Shown here in pieces: positions 63,946 to 64,000 of a stretch of DNA of 64,000 nt. Both the position numbers and the translations under genes were made by a program. The notes beneath the pieces are model-generated. The model searched no databases. It worked only from the letters and a program-made list of their open reading frames with translations, and was not told the DNA's origin. This DNA is from Variovorax sp. IB41 (GTDB lineage: Bacteria; Pseudomonadota; Gammaproteobacteria; Burkholderiales; Burkholderiaceae_C), in contig NZ_JAEFCB010000023.1 of the NCBI RefSeq assembly GCF_016405905.1, forward strand, positions 27,226 through 91,225. Reading direction: 5' to 3'. Each line of letters opens with the position of its first letter. The stretch's first letter is position 1.

Positions 63946-64000
63946 TTACCAGGGCAGCGAATAGGTCTTGGTGTTGGTGAAGCTCTTCATCGCCTCGAGC
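63946..64000 (-). CDS. C-terminal end of an unidentified protein
   Basis: A frame reading in from the right edge on the minus strand ends ...LEAMKSFTNTKTYSLPW and TAA (63946-63948). Only 17 residues are visible. The ending is compatible with an aldehyde-dehydrogenase-type C-terminus, but that is a guess. If real, it would be the upstream neighbour of acs, 37 bp away. Confidence 0.4.
   Translation of the reverse strand, partial: LEAMKSFTNTKTYSLPW

Overview
The window reads as a chromosomal segment of a high-GC betaproteobacterium of the Comamonadaceae, most likely Variovorax or a close relative. This rests on protein resemblance (AceK, ThiC, Liu/MCC enzymes, a near copy of carboxypeptidase G2), on Bug-type solute-binding proteins, and on GC-rich coding sequence (one hand-counted row, 59041-59100, is 75% GC). 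Genes are densely packed and many overlap by 1-4 bases (ATGA or TGATG), so most belong to short operons. I saw no rRNA, tRNA, CRISPR array or intact mobile element.

Layout. 1-8.3 kb: the end of a tannase-family esterase, a divergent MFS/LysR pair, a TetR regulator, a periplasmic asparaginase, then a leftward lipid/phosphoesterase group (DAG-kinase-like, metallophosphoesterase, PAP2). 8.5-14.3 kb: glyQ-glyS, a small unknown gene, gmhB, a PlsC-like acyltransferase and a YgjP-like metalloprotease. 14.3-22.5 kb: a sugar or sugar-acid module: a leftward CUT1 ABC transporter, divergent from a FadR-type regulator, a DenD-like dehydrogenase and an IlvD/Edd dehydratase. 22.6-25.7 kb: an SDR, an RluA-type pseudouridine synthase and an unusual leucine-rich-repeat/protein-kinase fusion. 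25.7-33.7 kb: an MBL hydrolase and a LiuR-like MerR regulator separated by a perfect 20-bp palindrome, then carbonic anhydrase, aceK, thiolase, a carboxypeptidase G2 homologue and an acyl-CoA dehydrogenase. 33.7-41.1 kb: periplasmic trehalase, a second metallophosphoesterase, an amidase, a LuxR/hybrid-histidine-kinase pair and a YchJ protein. 41.1-44.4 kb: promoter, TPP riboswitch and thiC, then a HAD phosphatase and a thioredoxin-like protein. 44.4-53.8 kb: an AraC regulator and the leucine/isovalerate operon liuA - acyl-CoA synthetase - liuB - liuC - DUF4126 - liuD. 53.9-61.2 kb: a DUF4349 lipoprotein, an EthD-like protein, GhrA, and an IclR-headed operon (cupin, Bug protein, class III CoA-transferase, acyl-CoA dehydrogenase, acylphosphatase) for an unidentified acid. 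61.2-64 kb: a lower-GC segment bounded by an IS21-like end, holding acs and a decayed adk copy.

How it fits together. The window is mainly organic-acid, branched-chain amino-acid and sugar-acid catabolism with local regulators. Leucine breakdown is nearly complete here: liuA, liuB/liuD and liuC lead to HMG-CoA, the thiolase handles acetoacetyl-CoA, and aceK tunes the glyoxylate branch that acetyl-CoA requires.

Most notable: (i) the 5' end of liuD is rearranged, with an extra copy of its first 11 codons 118 bases upstream, a 41-codon ORF ending over the liuD start, and an 18-bp perfect inverted repeat around that start; (ii) the LRR-kinase fusion; (iii) paired cysteine losses in the tannase-family protein and an Asp-to-Asn change in the GmhB catalytic motif; (iv) a near-identical carboxypeptidase G2; (v) an acid-catabolism operon with no assigned substrate.
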